From: Streptomyces triculaminicus
GTDB taxonomy: Bacteria; Actinomycetota; Actinomycetes; Streptomycetales; Streptomycetaceae
Assembly: GCF_017349075.1 (NCBI RefSeq)
Contig: NZ_JAFMOF010000001.1
Span: forward strand, 1,240,001-1,304,000
Direction: 5' to 3'
Length of the DNA: 64,000 bases
The notes under the pieces: model-generated
The model's input: the letters and a program-made list of their open reading frames with translations, nothing else
What the model was told of the DNA's origin: nothing
Databases searched by the model: none
Made by a program: the position numbers and the translations under genes
In this document: positions 16,672 through 25,363 of the stretch, one piece after another
Position numbering within the stretch: the first letter of the stretch is position 1
Layout: each line of letters begins with the position of its first letter

Positions 16672-17372
16672 CCGCCGCACTCGCTCTGGGCGACGACGCC
16701 CTCGTGCTCTCCCACCGACTGGGGGAGTGGGCCGGGCACGCTCCCGTGCTCGAGGAGGAGGTCGCCCTCGCCAACATCGCCCTCGACCTGCTCGGACAGG
16801 CCCGTGTGCTGCTCTCGCTCGAGGGCGACGAGGACGAACTCGCCTACCTCCGGGAAGAACGCGCCTTCCGCAACGTCCAGCTCGTCGAACAGCCCAACGG
16901 CGACTTCGCGCACACCATCGCCCGCCAGCTCTACTTCTCCTCCTACCAGGAGCTGCTGTACGGGCAGCTGGCGAGCGAGGGACGGTCGGCCTTCGCGCCG
17001 GTCGCGGCGAAGGCGGTCAAGGAGGTCGCCTACCACCGCGACCACGCGGAGCACTGGACGCTGCGCCTCGGCGACGGAACGCCCGAGAGCAACGAGCGCA
17101 TGCAGCGCGCCCTGGACTCCCTGTGGCGGTACACGGGCGAGCTCTTCGAGCCGGTGGAAGCCCTGCCCGTCGACTGGACCGCGCTGCGGGACGGCTGGCT
17201 GACCACCGTGACCGACGTCGTGGCCCGCGCCACGCTGACCCTGCCCGGCGGCCCCCAGGTCGGTGCCTGGACGGCCGGCGCCGGACGGCAGGGCATCCAC
17301 ACCGAACCGTTCGGCAGGATGCTCGCGGAGATGCAGCACCTGCACCGCAGCCACCCGGGGGCGACATGGTGA
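16668..17372 (+). CDS. paaC: Phenylacetyl-CoA epoxidase, structural subunit PaaC
   Basis: 234-residue ferritin-like subunit that partners PaaA and helps bind phenylacetyl-CoA. It begins [20 protein letters not shown] and contains LEEEVALANIALDLLGQARV, NGDFAHTIARQLYFSSYQEL and VKEVAYHRDHAEHWTLRLGD, all typical of PaaC. The GTG start at 16668 overlaps the paaB stop (GTGA). The last bases overlap the likely GTG start of paaD at 17369. Confidence 0.94.
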   Translation: MTAALALGDDALVLSHRLGEWAGHAPVLEEEVALANIALDLLGQARVLLSLEGDEDELAYLREERAFRNVQLVEQPNGDFAHTIARQLYFSSYQELLYGQLASEGRSAFAPVAAKAVKEVAYHRDHAEHWTLRLGDGTPESNERMQRALDSLWRYTGELFEPVEALPVDWTALRDGWLTTVTDVVARATLTLPGGPQVGAWTAGAGRQGIHTEPFGRMLAEMQHLHRSHPGATW

Positions 17373-17909
17373 CCACGCACACGCCCATCGGCCCTACTCC
17401 TCTCGACCCCGCCCCTCGGCCCCACGCCCCTCGAGGAGGAACTCCGCGCGCTGGCCGGGGCCGTCCCCGACCCCGAGCTGCCGGTGCTCACCCTCGCCGA
17501 CCTCGGCGTGCTGCGCGGCCTGCACGTCACCGGCCCCGGCCGGGTGGAGGTGGAGCTCACCCCCACCTACACCGGCTGCCCCGCCGTCGAGGCGATGTCC
17601 GCGGACATCGAGCGCGTGCTGCGCGAGCGGGGGCAGGAGGAGGTGACCGTCCGTACGGTCCTCTCCCCGGCCTGGTCCACGGACGACATCACCGCCGAAG
17701 GACGGCGCAAACTCGCCGAGTTCGGCATAGCCCCGCCCAGGACGACGGGCCCGGTGAGCGGCCCGGTGCCGGTCGACCTCGCCATCCGCTGCCCGCACTG
17801 CGGATCCACCGACACCACGCTGCTCAGCCGCTTCTCCTCCACCGCCTGCAAGGCCCTGCGCCGCTGCGAGGCATGTCGCGAACCGTTCGACCACTTCAAG
17901 GAGTTGTAG
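17369..17909 (+). pseudogene. paaD: PaaD, iron-sulfur assembly factor for the epoxidase, with apparent +1 frameshift
   Basis: PaaD (DUF59/MIP18 family) matures the iron cofactors of the epoxidase. The body reads EEELRALAGAVPDPELPVLT, LHVTGPGRVEVELTPTYTGC, and a C-terminal zinc-ribbon-like part with CPHCGS and CEAC. That frame has no usable start between its upstream stop (17370-17372) and GTG 17484, which would remove the PDPELP core. The natural GTG at 17369 lies in another frame (VTTHTPIGPTPLDP). Removing one C from the run at 17407-17410 gives a continuous product of normal length. Either the record carries a one-base error or the gene is damaged. The paaC overlap and the junction to paaE are otherwise normal. 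Confidence 0.8.
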
Positions 17910-18995
17910 ATGGCAGCGGCCCGCCATGGCGCCTTCCACTCCCTGCGAGTGGCGGCCGTCGACCCGCTCACCGACGACGCGGTCGCCGTCACCCTCGCCG
18001 TGCCCCCGGCGCTGCGCGAGGACTTCCGCCACGTCCCCGGCCAGCACCTGGCCCTGCGCCGGACCGTGGACGGCCGGGAGATCCGCCGCACGTACTCCCT
18101 CTGCGGCCAGGCGCCCGGCGCCGACGGGCCGCGCACGCTGCGGGTGGCGGTGCGGCTGGTGGACGGCGGCGCGTTCTCCACCTACGCGCTCAAGGAGCTG
18201 GTCCCCGGGGACACGGTCGAGGTGATGGCCCCGGCCGGGCGGTTCGTGCTCGAGCCGCGCCCCGGTCACTTCGCCGCGATCGTCGGCGGCAGCGGCATCA
18301 CGCCCGTGCTCTCCATCGTCTCCACGCTGCTGGCCCGCGAGCCCGAGGCCCGGTTCTGCCTGATACGCAGCGACCGCACGACCGCGTCGACGATGTTCCT
18401 GGACGAGGTCGCCGACCTCAAGGACCGCTACCCCGGCCGCCTCCAGCTCGTCCAGACGCTCTCCCGCGAGGAGCAGCAGGCCGGTCCGGCGTCCGGGCGG
18501 CTCGACGAGGAGCGGCTGACCCGGCTGCTGCCCGCGCTGCTGCCGGTGGACACGGTCGACGGCTGGTTTCTGTGCGGCCCCCACGGCCTGGTGCTGGGCG
18601 CGGAGGCGGCGCTGCGCGCCCTGGGAGTGGCCCGCGAGCGCATCCACGAGGAGATCTTCCACGTGGAGGACGCGCCCTCCGGGCCGCGCGCCGGGGCCGG
18701 GGCGCCGCCCGGTCCGGAGCACAGCGCGGTGACCGCGACGCTGGACGGGCGCAGCGGAAGCTGGCCGGTACGGGACGGGGAGTCGCTGCTGGAGACGGTG
18801 CTGCGCAACCGCCCCGACGCCCCGTACGCCTGCAAGGGCGGGGTGTGCGGGACGTGCCGGGCGTATCTGGTGTCGGGCGAGGTGAGGATGGACCGGAACT
18901 TCGCTCTGGAGCGGGAGGAGCTGGACGCGGGGTACGTACTGGCCTGCCAGTCGCACCCGGCCACGGAGAAGGTGGAGCTGGACTTCGACCGCTGA
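17910..18995 (+). CDS. paaE: Phenylacetyl-CoA epoxidase reductase PaaE
   Basis: 361-residue electron-transfer subunit: an FAD domain (PGQHLALRRTVDGREIRRTY, with RTYSLC the flavin motif), an NAD(P)H domain (HFAAIVGGSGITPVLSIVST, then GWFLCGPHGLVLGAEAALR) and a C-terminal plant-type [2Fe-2S] ferredoxin domain with ligands in YACKGGVCGTCRAYL and a distal cysteine in YVLACQSHP. It passes electrons from NADPH to the PaaA diiron centre. The start directly follows the paaD stop. Last gene of the operon. Confidence 0.95.
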   Translation: MAAARHGAFHSLRVAAVDPLTDDAVAVTLAVPPALREDFRHVPGQHLALRRTVDGREIRRTYSLCGQAPGADGPRTLRVAVRLVDGGAFSTYALKELVPGDTVEVMAPAGRFVLEPRPGHFAAIVGGSGITPVLSIVSTLLAREPEARFCLIRSDRTTASTMFLDEVADLKDRYPGRLQLVQTLSREEQQAGPASGRLDEERLTRLLPALLPVDTVDGWFLCGPHGLVLGAEAALRALGVARERIHEEIFHVEDAPSGPRAGAGAPPGPEHSAVTATLDGRSGSWPVRDGESLLETVLRNRPDAPYACKGGVCGTCRAYLVSGEVRMDRNFALEREELDAGYVLACQSHPATEKVELDFDR

Positions 18996-19039
18996 GGTTC
19001 CCCATTCGCTGTTCCCAATTCCCTCACACTGCCCTAACT

Positions 19040-19052
19040 TGACGAACCGTCA
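19040..19052. promoter_or_regulatory. Palindromic operator candidate upstream of acyl-CoA dehydrogenase
   Basis: TGACG-AAC-CGTCA, a perfect 5+5 inverted repeat that overlaps a TTGACG hexamer, 45 bp before the start of the acyl-CoA dehydrogenase gene. It differs from the PaaR-type motif, so another TetR-family regulator is more likely. Confidence 0.45.
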
Positions 19053-19097
19053 GGTATGCCGACGCCCTGGCGTGGGCGCGAGCGGAAGGGCCGGGCA

Positions 19098-20234
19098 GTG
19101 GACTTCACCTTCACCGAGGAACAGCAGGCCGCCGCCGAGGCGGCGCGGGCCGTCCTGTCCGGGGTCGCCCCCGACGCCGTGCCCAGCCCGGCGCTGGTGC
19201 CGGGCGCCGTCGCCGAGGACTTCGACCGCGCGCTGTGGCGCCGGCTGGCCGGCTCCGGCCTGCTGGGCCTGATGGTTCCGGAGGAGCACGGCGGCGCGGG
19301 GCTCGGGCCGATCGCCCTGTGCCTGGTGCTGCGCGAGGCCGGGAAGGTGCTGGCGCGTGTTCCGCTGCTGGAGACGAGCGCGGCAGCCCTGGTCCTGCGG
19401 ACGTACGGCACCGCCGGACCGGGCCGCGTGCTGCCCGCGATCGGCCGCGGCGAGCTCGTCGTGACCGTCGCCGCCAGCGGCCGGACCGGCCACGACGGCG
19501 CCGAGCTGGCCGTCACCGCCCGCCCCGACGGTCGGGCCCACTGGCTCCTCGACGGGCTACAGACGGCCGTTCCCTGGGCTCAGGGCGCCGACCGCGTCCT
19601 GCTGCCCGCCCACACCGCCGATGGCCGCGCCGTCCTCGCCCTCGTCCCACCGGACCGCCCCGGAGTGGCCCTCGCCGACCAGGTGTCCACCAGCGGCGAG
19701 CGGTACGCACAGGTGGCGCTGGAGTCCGTACGCGTCCGGGAGGACGAGCTGATCACCGCGGACGGTGCGTGGGAGTGGCTGCGCGGCCTGCTGGCCACCG
19801 GCACCTGCGCCCTCGCCCTCGGCCTGGGCGAGGCCGCAGCGGCGATGACGGGGGCGTACACGAGCAAGCGCGAACAGTTCGGCTTCCCCATCGCGACGTT
19901 CCAGGCGGTGGCCGTCCAGGCGGCCGACCGCTACATCGACCTGCGCTCGATGGAGGCGACGCTCTGGCAGGCGGCCTGGCGCCTGGAATCGGGAGCGTCG
20001 GGCCCGCTGCCCGTGGCGGCCGACATCGCCGTCGCCAAGGTCTGGGCCGCGGAGGGCGTGCGCCGCGTCGTCCAGACCGCACAGCATCTGCACGGCGGCT
20101 TCGGCGCGGACACCGACTACGCCCTGCACCGCTATCACGCGTGGGCCAAGCAGCTCGAGCTCTCGCTCGGCCCGGCCGCCGCCCACGAGGAGGCCCTGGG
20201 CGACCTCCTGGCCGCCCACCCGCCGAACGGCTAG
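19098..20234 (+). CDS. Acyl-CoA dehydrogenase family protein
   Basis: 378-residue FAD enzyme that introduces the alpha-beta double bond of acyl-CoA thioesters. The product starts MDFTFTEEQQAAAEAARAVL and includes the middle region LAGSGLLGLMVPEEHGGAGL and a C-terminal helical domain with AYTSKREQFGFPIATFQAVA and VQTAQHLHGGFGADTDYALH. The usual catalytic glutamate position is not unambiguous by eye, so the substrate class is open. The GTG at 19098 is chosen because of homologous starts and a GGAAGGG site; an in-frame GTG/ATG at 19056 would add a basic, unrelated leader. It has its own promoter palindrome. Confidence 0.86.
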   Translation: MDFTFTEEQQAAAEAARAVLSGVAPDAVPSPALVPGAVAEDFDRALWRRLAGSGLLGLMVPEEHGGAGLGPIALCLVLREAGKVLARVPLLETSAAALVLRTYGTAGPGRVLPAIGRGELVVTVAASGRTGHDGAELAVTARPDGRAHWLLDGLQTAVPWAQGADRVLLPAHTADGRAVLALVPPDRPGVALADQVSTSGERYAQVALESVRVREDELITADGAWEWLRGLLATGTCALALGLGEAAAAMTGAYTSKREQFGFPIATFQAVAVQAADRYIDLRSMEATLWQAAWRLESGASGPLPVAADIAVAKVWAAEGVRRVVQTAQHLHGGFGADTDYALHRYHAWAKQLELSLGPAAAHEEALGDLLAAHPPNG

Positions 20235-20277
20235 ATCGCCGACCGGCCGGGTCACCGATCGGCTAAGTCACGCCCGG

Positions 20278-20625
20278 CTAGATCACCGTGCCGGGAGTGC
20301 CGTCGGCGGACACGACCGGGCGGCCGGCGGCCTCCCAGACCTGCATCCCGCCGTCGACGTTCGCCGCGTCCATGCCCTGCTGCACCAGGTAGGCGGTGAC
20401 CTGCGCGGAACGGCCGCCGGCGCGGCAGATGACGTTGATGCGGCCGCCCTCGGGCGCCTTCTCGGTCAGCTCACCGAAGCGCGCCACGAAGTCGCTCATG
20501 GGAATGTGCAGGGCGCCCTCGGCGTGCCCCGCCTGCCACTCGTCGTCCTCGCGCACGTCCAGCAGGAAGTCGTCCGACGAGAGAGCGTCGACGCCGACGG
20601 TGGGAATCCCGGAACCAAAAACCAT
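20278..20625 (-). CDS. Single-domain rhodanese-like sulfurtransferase
   Basis: 115-residue single rhodanese domain. The persulfide-bearing cysteine is C67 in the active loop CRAGGRS, preceded by LLDVREDDEWQAGHAEGALH, the standard first half of the fold. Such proteins carry sulfane sulfur between donors and acceptors in the cytoplasm; GlpE- and PspE-like uses are known, but the partner cannot be inferred. It lies ten bases downstream of the J-domain gene, likely one operon. Confidence 0.9.
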   Translation of the reverse strand: MVFGSGIPTVGVDALSSDDFLLDVREDDEWQAGHAEGALHIPMSDFVARFGELTEKAPEGGRINVICRAGGRSAQVTAYLVQQGMDAANVDGGMQVWEAAGRPVVSADGTPGTVI

Positions 20626-20635
20626 GAGCCCGACG

Positions 20636-21481
20636 CTACCCGACCAGCGACGCCAGATGGGCCTCGCGCTCGGCGATCTGTACCACCAGGCCGTCGGCGA
20701 TCTCCACCAGCAGCCCGTCCGGGTCGTCCGGCGCCATCTTGATCATCGCGCCGATCGCGGAGGACTCCAGCTCGGCGGCCACCATCGACAGCAGTTCCTT
20801 GCGCTCGGCCAGCCACTCCAGCCGGGCGTACAGCTCCTCGCCGAGGCTGGGCCGGCGCTGCGCGGGCACCGGCCCGGCCGCCCATTCCTCGGCCAGTTCG
20901 CGCAGCAGCGCCTCGTTGCCCTCGCCGTAGGCGGCGTTGACCCGCACGATGAAGGCCTCGCGGCGCACCCGGTCCGCCTCGTCCGGTGCCAGGTCCGGGT
21001 GGGCCTTGCGGACGAGCTCGCGGTAGGCGCGGCGGGCCTCGTCGCTGGGGCGCACCCGCTTGGGGGGCTGCACCGGCTTCTCGGTGAGCATCGCCGTCGC
21101 CTCCGGCGAGAGTCCCTCGCCGTCCATCCAGCCGCCGAACAGCTCGTCGACCCCCGGCATGGGCTGCACCAGCCCGCGCATCTCGCGCGCCCGCCGCTGG
21201 TCCTCGGCGTCGCCCGTGCGCGCGGCGACCGCCTCGGCGATCAGCGCGTCCAGCTCGTCGAGGCGGGCGTACATCGGGCCGAGCCGCTGGTGGTGCAGGC
21301 GGGAGAAGTTCTCCACCTCCACGCGGAAGGTCTCCACCGCGATCTCGAACTCGATCAGCGCCTGCTCGGCGGCCCGTACGGCCCGCTCCAGCCGCGTGGT
21401 GTCCTCGGCGGGGCCGGGACCGGCGGCTCCGGGGCTCGCGGATCCGGGGTCGGCGCTCTGCTCAGCTTCCGGGTTCATCAC
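20636..21481 (-). CDS. J-domain-containing protein with coiled-coil N-terminal half
   Basis: 281 residues. Residues 25-100 look helical and coiled-coil (ERAVRAAEQALIEFEIAVET, YARLDELDALIAEAVAARTG). Residues about 145-195 form a J-like module with the HPD triad at 161-163 (RRAYRELVRKAHPDLAPDEA). The last 80 residues are again helical. HPD-containing J domains stimulate the ATPase of DnaK. No DnaK or GrpE gene lies nearby, so its client is unknown. Two adjacent ATG codons open the gene. It is probably co-transcribed with the rhodanese gene. Confidence 0.75.
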   Translation of the reverse strand: MMNPEAEQSADPGSASPGAAGPGPAEDTTRLERAVRAAEQALIEFEIAVETFRVEVENFSRLHHQRLGPMYARLDELDALIAEAVAARTGDAEDQRRAREMRGLVQPMPGVDELFGGWMDGEGLSPEATAMLTEKPVQPPKRVRPSDEARRAYRELVRKAHPDLAPDEADRVRREAFIVRVNAAYGEGNEALLRELAEEWAAGPVPAQRRPSLGEELYARLEWLAERKELLSMVAAELESSAIGAMIKMAPDDPDGLLVEIADGLVVQIAEREAHLASLVG

Positions 21482-21559
21482 CCGCCCAGCGTACGAGGTG
21501 CCCGCAGGCCCCGGGCACGGCTTCCCGCCACGCGGCCCGGAACCGGCCCCGGACCCTCC

Positions 21560-22969
21560 TCACACCCCCGTCTCGGCCGGCAGCCGGCCGGAGCGCACCG
21601 CGGCCAGCAGCTCCGCGTGGTCCGCCTCCGTACGGTCGGCGTAGGCCACGGCGAACGTCGCGATCGCGTCGTCGAGCTCCTCGCTCTTGCCGCAGTAGCC
21701 GGCTATCAGGCGGGGGTCCGCGCTGTGGGCGTGCGCCCGGGCCAGCAGGGCGCCGGTCATGCGCCCGTAGTCGTCGAGCTCGTCGCCCGCCAGGGCAGCC
21801 GGGTCGACGCTTCCCTTGCGGTTGCGGAACTGCCGTACCTGGTACGGCCGTCCCTCGACCGTCGTCCACCCCAGCAGCACGTCGCTGACCACCTGCATCG
21901 ACTTCTGCCCCAGCACCACGCGCCGCCCCTCGTGCCCCTCGTCGGGCGACGCGAAGCCCGCCGCGCGGGCGTACGGCAGCAGCACCGAGGGCCGCGCCTC
22001 CTTCACCTGGAGCACCAGCGGCTCGCCGCGGTGGTCGAGCAGCAGCACCACGTACGAGCGCAGCCCCACGCTGCCCGTGCCCACCACGCGGAACGCCACG
22101 TCCTGCACCGCGTACCGCGCGAGCAGCGGCAGCAGGTCCGGCGGCAGCGTCCGGGTGTACGGGCCCAGCGCGGCGGCGACGGCCGCCGCCTCCCGGTCCG
22201 GCACCCGGCGCAGCACCGGCGGCGCGTCCACGAAGCGCCGCCCGCCCGTGCCGTCCTTCTCCGTGGCCTTGGCCGCGAAGCGCGCGCTCGTGTTGCGCCG
22301 GGCCTTCTCCACGACCAGCTCCAGCGTGCCGGCCAGCTGATGGGCGTCCGCGTGGGAGACGAGCTCCTCGTCGGCGATGGCGTTCCACGCCTCTATGGCC
22401 GGCATCCGGGCCAGCAGCCGCATCGTGTGCCGGTAGGCCCCGACGGCGTCGCGCGCCGCCTGTCGGCAGGTGAGCTCGTCCGCCCCCGCCTCCCGGCCGG
22501 CCAGCACCAGCGACGCGGCGAGCCGCTTGACGTCCCACTCCCACGGCCCGTGCAGGGTCTCGTCGAAGTCGTTCAGGTCGATGGTCAGCTCGCCCCGGGC
22601 GTCCCCGTAGAGGCCGAAGTTGGCGGCGTGGGCGTCGCCGCACAGCTGCGCGCCCACGCCGGTGACGGCCGTGTCCGCGAGGTCGTGACCCATCAGGGCC
22701 GCGGAGCCGCGCAGGAAGGCGAAGGGCGAGGCGGCCATGCGGCCCACGCGTATCGGCGTCAGCTCCGTCAGCCGCCCGGCGTTGCCCGCCTCGACCGACT
22801 CCACCGCGCCGGGCCGGGCGCCGTCCGGCTTCCAGTCGGCGTGCGCGCCCCGGGGCACCCGCTCCCGCAGCGCCTTCCCGGCGGCCTTCCCCTCGGCCTT
22901 GCCGCCCTTGCGCGCGGCCCCTTCGGCCACAGGACCAGCGAACCCAGGTATGTGCGGCAGTCGCGTCAT
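21560..22969 (-). CDS. DUF2252 family protein (kinase-like fold)
   Basis: 469-residue DUF2252 protein. The family has an aminoglycoside-phosphotransferase-like fold; here the catalytic-loop equivalent is LCGDAHAANFGLYGD (about 109-123) and the metal-binding equivalent is DLNDFDETLHGPWEWDVKRL (from 131). The N-terminal 40 residues are Gly/Lys/Ala-rich. No substrate is established for the family in Streptomyces to my knowledge. The start at 22969 is fixed by a strong GGGGGAGGTGG site. In-frame codons continue far upstream but show no coding character and run through tRNA-Leu. Confidence 0.85.
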   Translation of the reverse strand: MTRLPHIPGFAGPVAEGAARKGGKAEGKAAGKALRERVPRGAHADWKPDGARPGAVESVEAGNAGRLTELTPIRVGRMAASPFAFLRGSAALMGHDLADTAVTGVGAQLCGDAHAANFGLYGDARGELTIDLNDFDETLHGPWEWDVKRLAASLVLAGREAGADELTCRQAARDAVGAYRHTMRLLARMPAIEAWNAIADEELVSHADAHQLAGTLELVVEKARRNTSARFAAKATEKDGTGGRRFVDAPPVLRRVPDREAAAVAAALGPYTRTLPPDLLPLLARYAVQDVAFRVVGTGSVGLRSYVVLLLDHRGEPLVLQVKEARPSVLLPYARAAGFASPDEGHEGRRVVLGQKSMQVVSDVLLGWTTVEGRPYQVRQFRNRKGSVDPAALAGDELDDYGRMTGALLARAHAHSADPRLIAGYCGKSEELDDAIATFAVAYADRTEADHAELLAAVRSGRLPAETGV

Positions 22970-23426
22970 CGCGGCGCCACCTCCCCCTTCAGCACGGCAC
23001 GGCGGCTTCCCCCCGCGCGGCGTCACCGGCGTCGACTCCCCACGACGGTACCCCTCGCCACCGACAACGCTCCGACGGTCCGGATACGGGGGCGCCCTCG
23101 AGGCCGGGGGCGGCAACTCCTCCCGGGGGAGGACGACTTCGCTCCGGTCCGCCCGGACGCAGCGGACGGGACGCAGCGGACGGTCCGTGTCCGCCGACCG
23201 CCCGCGGCGGTCCGGCACGTCCTGTGCTGACGTTCGTCCGATGTTCGTCGGCGGCATCGTGGTAATCGTCACTGTCGACGGCCGATCGGCGCGACCGTGC
23301 TCGTCGTCCGGCTCGTGGCCCGCCGTCGCGGATTCCGGTTCGTGCTCCGGCGACGACCGGAGGAGGCCGCGCCCCGTCCCCGCCCCCGCGACGGGCCGAA
23401 GCCCGCCGGTTACGGACATGACGAAA
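22970..23426. other. Intergenic region without recognised gene
   Basis: About 460 bases between the DUF2252 start and the tRNA-Leu terminator. It must hold the DUF2252 promoter (minus strand). Open frames exist but third positions are not biased and no ribosome site supports them. I see no structured RNA or repeat. Confidence 0.5.
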
Positions 23427-23464
23427 CGGCCCCTCCGGGTGACTCTCGTCACTCGGAGGGGCCG
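23427..23464 (-). terminator. Terminator of tRNA-Leu
   Basis: Perfect 11-bp stem CGGCCCCTCCG (23427-23437) with CGGAGGGGCCG (23454-23464); an inner GTGAC/GTCAC stem makes it longer. It lies 10 bases past the mature 3' end and is followed on the minus strand by GTTTC. Confidence 0.85.
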
Positions 23465-23474
23465 CATCGCATTG

Positions 23475-23558
23475 TGCGCGAGGGGGGAGTTGAACCCCCA
23501 CGCCCTTTCGGGCACTGGAACCTGAATCCAGCGCGTCTGCCTATTCCGCCACCCGCGC
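23475..23558 (-). tRNA. tRNA-Leu (anticodon CAG)
   Basis: 84-nt class II tRNA. The acceptor pairs GCGCGGG with CTCGCGC (one G-T pair) and the discriminator is A. The anticodon stem CTGGA/TCCAG encloses TTCAGGT, giving anticodon CAG. A long variable arm (TGCCCGAAAGGGCG) and the T arm GGGGGTTCAACTCCCCC are intact. CCA is not encoded. Reads CUG, the commonest leucine codon in this genome type. Confidence 0.97.
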
Positions 23559-23907
23559 ATGGGTGTGTCTTCTGCTTTCCGACCGTTCCCCCGGCGTTTC
23601 CGCCCGGTTCGTGTCCGTCCGCCTTCCGACATGCAGAACATTAGCACGGCCCGGACGGCACCTTCACACCCATTGCCGCCGCCCCGTGCTCAGGGGGGCC
23701 GCGAGGAGGGCTCCGGTTGCGGGACACTGGCCTCAAGGCGGCTCTACGATCCCCCGTGGGCGACGTGCGCGGCCGAACAAGGCGACACTCGTCACTCATG
23801 GCGTCGAAGGGGAACCAGCTCTTTTCCCGACGCGTGGATACGATCAGTAAGCAGTATCAGGAACGACACTGAGCATCAGAGACGTCACTGAGGGAAGGAG
23901 GTGCCCC
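23559..23907. other. Divergent control region, tRNA-Leu / FHA operon
   Basis: About 350 bases that must contain the tRNA-Leu promoter (minus) and the promoter of the six-gene FHA-to-kinase operon (plus). A TACGAT hexamer occurs at 23745-23750 and again near 23840, but neither has a convincing -35 at the right distance. The fhaA ribosome site AAGGAGGTG is at 23895-23903. Confidence 0.4.
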
Positions 23908-24741
23908 GTGGGAGTACTGAAGCGCTTCGAGCAGCGACTCGAGGGTCTCGTGAACGGCACCTTCGCCAAGGTGTTCAAGTCCGAGGTGCAGCCGGTCGAG
24001 ATCGCGGGCGCACTCCAGCGGGAGTGCGACAACAACGCGACCATCTGGAACCGCGACCGCACCGTCGTTCCGAACGACTTCATCGTGGAGCTGAGCGCAC
24101 CGGACTTCGAGCGGCTCAGCCCGTACTCCGGCCAGCTCGGCGACGAGCTGTCCGGCATGGTCCGCGACTACGCCAAGCAGCAGCGGTACACCTTCATGGG
24201 GACCATCAAGGTCCACCTGGAGAAGGCCGACGACCTCGACACCGGTCTGTACCGGGTCCGCAGCCGCACCCTCGCCTCCAGCGAGTCGCAGGACCCGCAG
24301 CCCCGGCAGCAGGCCGCCCCACGGGGCAGCGGCGCCGTCACCAGCGGGGCCGGCTACGCCTCCCCCGCGGGCGCGCCGCCCATGCCCACCTCGCCGCCGC
24401 CCGGCGCCCGCCCCCTGCCGCGCACCGGTGGTCCGGGGCCGGGAGCCGTGCCGGGCACCCAGACGCGCCGCTGGATCGAGATCAACGGCACCCGTCACCA
24501 AATCTCGCGGCCCACCCTCGTGCTGGGCCGCAGCACCGAAGCGGACGTACGCATCGACGACCCCGGGGTCTCGCGCCGGCACTGCGAAATCCGGGTCGGC
24601 ACCCCCGCTACGGTCCAGGACCTGGGGTCGACCAACGGCATCGTGGTGGACGGGCAGCACACCACGCGCGCTACGCTCCGCGACGGCTCACGCATCGTCG
24701 TGGGCAGCACCACCATCGTTTACAGGCAAGCCGAAGGGTGA
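23908..24741 (+). CDS. fhaA: FhaA-type protein: DUF3662 domain plus FHA domain
   Basis: 277 residues. The N-terminal DUF3662 domain (about 1-120; MGVLKRFEQRLEGLVNGTFA, VFKSEVQPVEIAGALQRECD) is followed by a Pro/Gly/Ala linker and a C-terminal FHA domain (about 185-275; VLGRSTEADVRIDDPGVSRR, HCEIRVG, DLGSTNGIVVDG). FHA domains bind phosphothreonine. The mycobacterial homologue is a PknB substrate that controls late peptidoglycan synthesis, and the same operon here encodes that kinase. The GTG start has an AAGGAGGTG site. First gene of the operon. Confidence 0.93.
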   Translation: MGVLKRFEQRLEGLVNGTFAKVFKSEVQPVEIAGALQRECDNNATIWNRDRTVVPNDFIVELSAPDFERLSPYSGQLGDELSGMVRDYAKQQRYTFMGTIKVHLEKADDLDTGLYRVRSRTLASSESQDPQPRQQAAPRGSGAVTSGAGYASPAGAPPMPTSPPPGARPLPRTGGPGPGAVPGTQTRRWIEINGTRHQISRPTLVLGRSTEADVRIDDPGVSRRHCEIRVGTPATVQDLGSTNGIVVDGQHTTRATLRDGSRIVVGSTTIVYRQAEG

Positions 24742-24751
24742 AGCGGGGGCA

Positions 24752-25288
24752 ATGTCAGAGCTGACCCTCACGGTCATGCGGTTGGGTTTCCTCGCCGTAC
24801 TGTGGCTGTTCGTCATCGTGGCCGTACAGGTCATTCGTAGTGATCTTTTCGGCACCCGCGTGACCCAGCGCGGCTCGCGCCGGGGCGGCGCCGGGGCCGC
24901 GGGCGCCCAGCGCGCCCAGGCCGCGCCGCCGCAGCAGCGCCAGCAGCAGCAGCCGCCGGCCGGCGGTCGCCGCGCGGACCGCGGCCGACGCGGCGCGCCC
25001 ACCAAGCTGGTGGTCTCCGAAGGCACCCTCACCGGCACCACGGTGGCCCTGCAGGGCCAGACCATCTCCCTCGGCCGCGCGCACGACTCGACGATCGTCC
25101 TCGACGACGACTACGCCTCCAGCAGGCATGCCAGGATCTACCCCGACCGCGACGGCCAGTGGATCGTCGAGGACCTCGGATCGACCAACGGCACCTATCT
25201 CGACCGGACCCGGCTGACCACTCCGACCCCGATCCCGCTCGGCGCGCCGATCCGCATCGGCAAGACCGTCATCGAGCTGCGGAAGTAG
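24752..25288 (+). CDS. fhaB: FhaB/FipA-type membrane-anchored FHA protein
   Basis: 178 residues. One N-terminal membrane helix (LGFLAVLWLFVIVAVQVI) is followed by a Gln/Arg/Ala-rich linker with a run of glutamines and a C-terminal FHA domain (SLGRAHDSTIVLDDDYASSR, HARIYPD, VEDLGSTNGTYLDRTRL). Homologues bind phosphorylated divisome or cell-wall proteins at the membrane (FipA in mycobacteria). The ATG at 24752 follows a GGGGGC tract ten bases after the fhaA stop. Acts downstream of the PASTA kinase encoded at the end of this operon. Confidence 0.92.
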   Translation: MSELTLTVMRLGFLAVLWLFVIVAVQVIRSDLFGTRVTQRGSRRGGAGAAGAQRAQAAPPQQRQQQQPPAGGRRADRGRRGAPTKLVVSEGTLTGTTVALQGQTISLGRAHDSTIVLDDDYASSRHARIYPDRDGQWIVEDLGSTNGTYLDRTRLTTPTPIPLGAPIRIGKTVIELRK

Positions 25289-25363
25289 TAGGACCATGAC
25301 GACCGGAGGGTGGGCAGCGTGGCTGGGAAGGGGCTGTACCCGGAGCCGACGGGCGAGGTGCGC

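Noticed and set aside
16727..19042. 771-codon plus-strand frame across the paa operon
   Set aside because: Arg/Pro/Gly/Ala-rich shadow of paaC, paaD and paaE; only its first codons at 17369 are relevant, as the natural start of paaD.
19040..19052. Assigning the acyl-CoA dehydrogenase palindrome to the PaaR-type regulon
   Set aside because: TGACG-N3-CGTCA does not fit ACCGNNCGNNCGGT; it is better seen as the site of another regulator.
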